Under the pieces are notes generated by a model that saw only the letters and a list, made by a program, of their open reading frames with translations, ran no database searches and was not told the origin of the DNA. Positions 5,167-5,909 of a DNA stretch of 5,909 nucleotides are shown here, piece by piece. How positions within the stretch are numbered: position 1 is the first letter of the stretch; every line of letters begins with the position of its first letter. Origin of the DNA: Canicola haemoglobinophilus (lineage in GTDB: Bacteria > Pseudomonadota > Gammaproteobacteria > Enterobacterales > Pasteurellaceae). The stretch is from positions 1 to 5,909 of the forward strand of contig NZ_MUXZ01000078.1 of assembly GCF_002015075.1 (NCBI RefSeq), in the 5' to 3' direction. The position numbers and the translations under genes are program-made.

Positions 5167-5784
5167 ATGGCAGCTGGCACTCGTGCAGTACAAAAGGAAA
5201 AAACCCGTCGAGCATTAATAGATGCAGCATTTAATCAACTTAGTGCAGAAAAAAGTTTCTCCAACTTGAGTCTACGAGAAGTTGCAAGAGAGGCTGGCAT
5301 TGCACCCACATCTTTCTATCGCCATTTCAAAGATATGGATGAATTAGGCTTGGAAATGGTTGATCAAGCTGGGCTTATGCTACGTCAATTAATGCGACAA
5401 GCTAGAAAAAGGATTGCTAATGGAGGAAGTGTCATCAGTATTTCTGTTGAGACATTTTTTGAATTCATTACCAACAATCCAAATATATTTAGACTTTTGT
5501 TGCGAGAAAGCTCAGGAACATCTCAATCTTTCCGTACTGCAGCCGCAAGAGAAATTAAACATTTTATTGATGAACTTGCTGAATATATATCTGAAAAAAA
5601 CAACTACCCACAAGATATAGCCTATGTTCAATCTGAAGGTATTGTAACTTTAGTTTTTACAGCAGGTGCAAACGCTTTAGATATGAATAAAAAAGAACGT
5701 GAACAGCTAAAAGAGCGGGTCATTTTACAACTAAAAATGCTCGCTAAGGGAGCTGATTATACAGCAAATAAAATGAGTAAATAG
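5167..5784 (+). CDS. fabR: HTH-type transcriptional repressor FabR
   Basis: A TetR-family repressor that in E. coli senses unsaturated acyl-CoA or acyl-ACP and represses fabB and fabA, so setting the unsaturated to saturated ratio of membrane phospholipids. The 205 residues align with E. coli FabR from the start: QKEKTRRALIDAAFNQLSAE (9-28), then the helix-turn-helix LSLREVAREAGIAPTSFYRH (34-53), LGLEMVDQAGLMLRQLMRQA (60-79) and NPNIFRLLLRESSGTS (104-119). The C-terminus is more divergent. The ribosome binding site AGGAG overlaps the oxyR stop codon (5157-5161), leaving an 8-base gap, so the two genes are probably co-transcribed and perhaps translationally coupled. No terminator is seen after it; instead a minus-strand frame from the right edge overlaps its last 41 bases. 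Confidence 0.95.
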   Translation: MAAGTRAVQKEKTRRALIDAAFNQLSAEKSFSNLSLREVAREAGIAPTSFYRHFKDMDELGLEMVDQAGLMLRQLMRQARKRIANGGSVISISVETFFEFITNNPNIFRLLLRESSGTSQSFRTAAAREIKHFIDELAEYISEKNNYPQDIAYVQSEGIVTLVFTAGANALDMNKKEREQLKERVILQLKMLAKGADYTANKMSK

Positions 5785-5909
5785 ACTTATATTCCTCCTC
5801 AACTTCTTTATCAAAGTCGTCACTAAATGAATACAGCACATCTCGGGAATTCAATAAATTTGAGTAAAGCTCGCCGTTCACCACAGCTAACGAGCCTCTC
5901 CCATAATTT
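5744..5909 (-). CDS. Unrecognised protein, C-terminal end (partial)
   Basis: On the minus strand one frame is open from the right edge to a TAG at 5746-5744, giving 54 residues ending in YNQLP. It is mixed polar and hydrophobic (for example SLAVVNGELYSNLLNSRDVL, then an acidic SDDFDKEVEEEYKS), which reads like a genuine protein terminus. The other two minus frames and the plus frames are interrupted. I do not recognise the family. The frame overlaps the 3' end of fabR convergently by 41 bases and leaves no space for a terminator, which is unusual. Its start and most of its length are outside the window, so it may also be a chance open stretch. Confidence 0.45.
   Translation of the reverse strand, partial: NYGRGSLAVVNGELYSNLLNSRDVLYSFSDDFDKEVEEEYKSIYSFYLLYNQLP

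Noticed and set aside
5414..5620. Plus-strand 68-residue open frame inside fabR
   Set aside because: A shifted-frame shadow of fabR, whose sequence is clearly conserved.
1..5909. CRISPR array, tRNA or rRNA genes, insertion sequence, prophage genes, phase-variable simple repeats
   Set aside because: Looked for and not seen: no spaced direct repeats beyond the two 20-base units, no transposase or phage-like frame, and no long homopolymer or tetranucleotide tract at any gene start.

Overview
This 5.9 kb, AT-rich window looks chromosomal and comes from a member of the Pasteurellaceae, close to Haemophilus. Four exact copies of the Haemophilus-type DNA uptake signal (AAGTGCGGT) support this. So does the peroxiredoxin-glutaredoxin fusion gene divergent from oxyR, which is the arrangement I remember from H. 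influenzae. The species cannot be settled from the sequence alone.

Left edge, minus strand: the first 521 bases hold the N-terminal part of an exported coiled-coil protein that runs off the window, possibly a trimeric autotransporter adhesin. It has a near-consensus promoter and a leader with a strong stem-loop. Its start is odd: a strong ribosome binding site faces an ATA codon, while the only in-frame ATG lies 12 codons upstream with no visible binding site. A gene-free stretch of about 240 bases follows (522-761). It holds this promoter and leader, an uptake signal, the terminator of hldD and a short tandem duplication.

Middle, minus strand, read from right to left: pgdx (glutathione-dependent hybrid peroxiredoxin), then rmuC (membrane-anchored DNA recombination-limiting protein), then hldD (ADP-heptose epimerase for the inner core of lipooligosaccharide). 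A strong bidirectional terminator separates pgdx from rmuC. Only a weak AT-rich hairpin separates rmuC from hldD, so those two may be co-transcribed.

Right, plus strand: oxyR (peroxide sensor, with Cys199 and Cys208 conserved) and fabR (TetR-type repressor of unsaturated fatty acid synthesis) are 8 bases apart and probably form an operon. oxyR diverges from pgdx across a region of about 120 bases where OxyR would be expected to act on both sides. At the right edge a minus-strand reading frame enters from outside and may overlap the 3' end of fabR.

How the genes work together: OxyR senses peroxide, and PGdx, a known OxyR target in H. influenzae, removes peroxide using glutathione. hldD, rmuC and fabR are housekeeping functions of the envelope, the genome and the membrane. 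I see no mobile element, CRISPR array, RNA gene or clear novel system. The points most worth a second look are the start of the left-edge gene, the repeat-rich hldD 3' flank, the pgdx-oxyR control region and the overlapping frame at the right edge.
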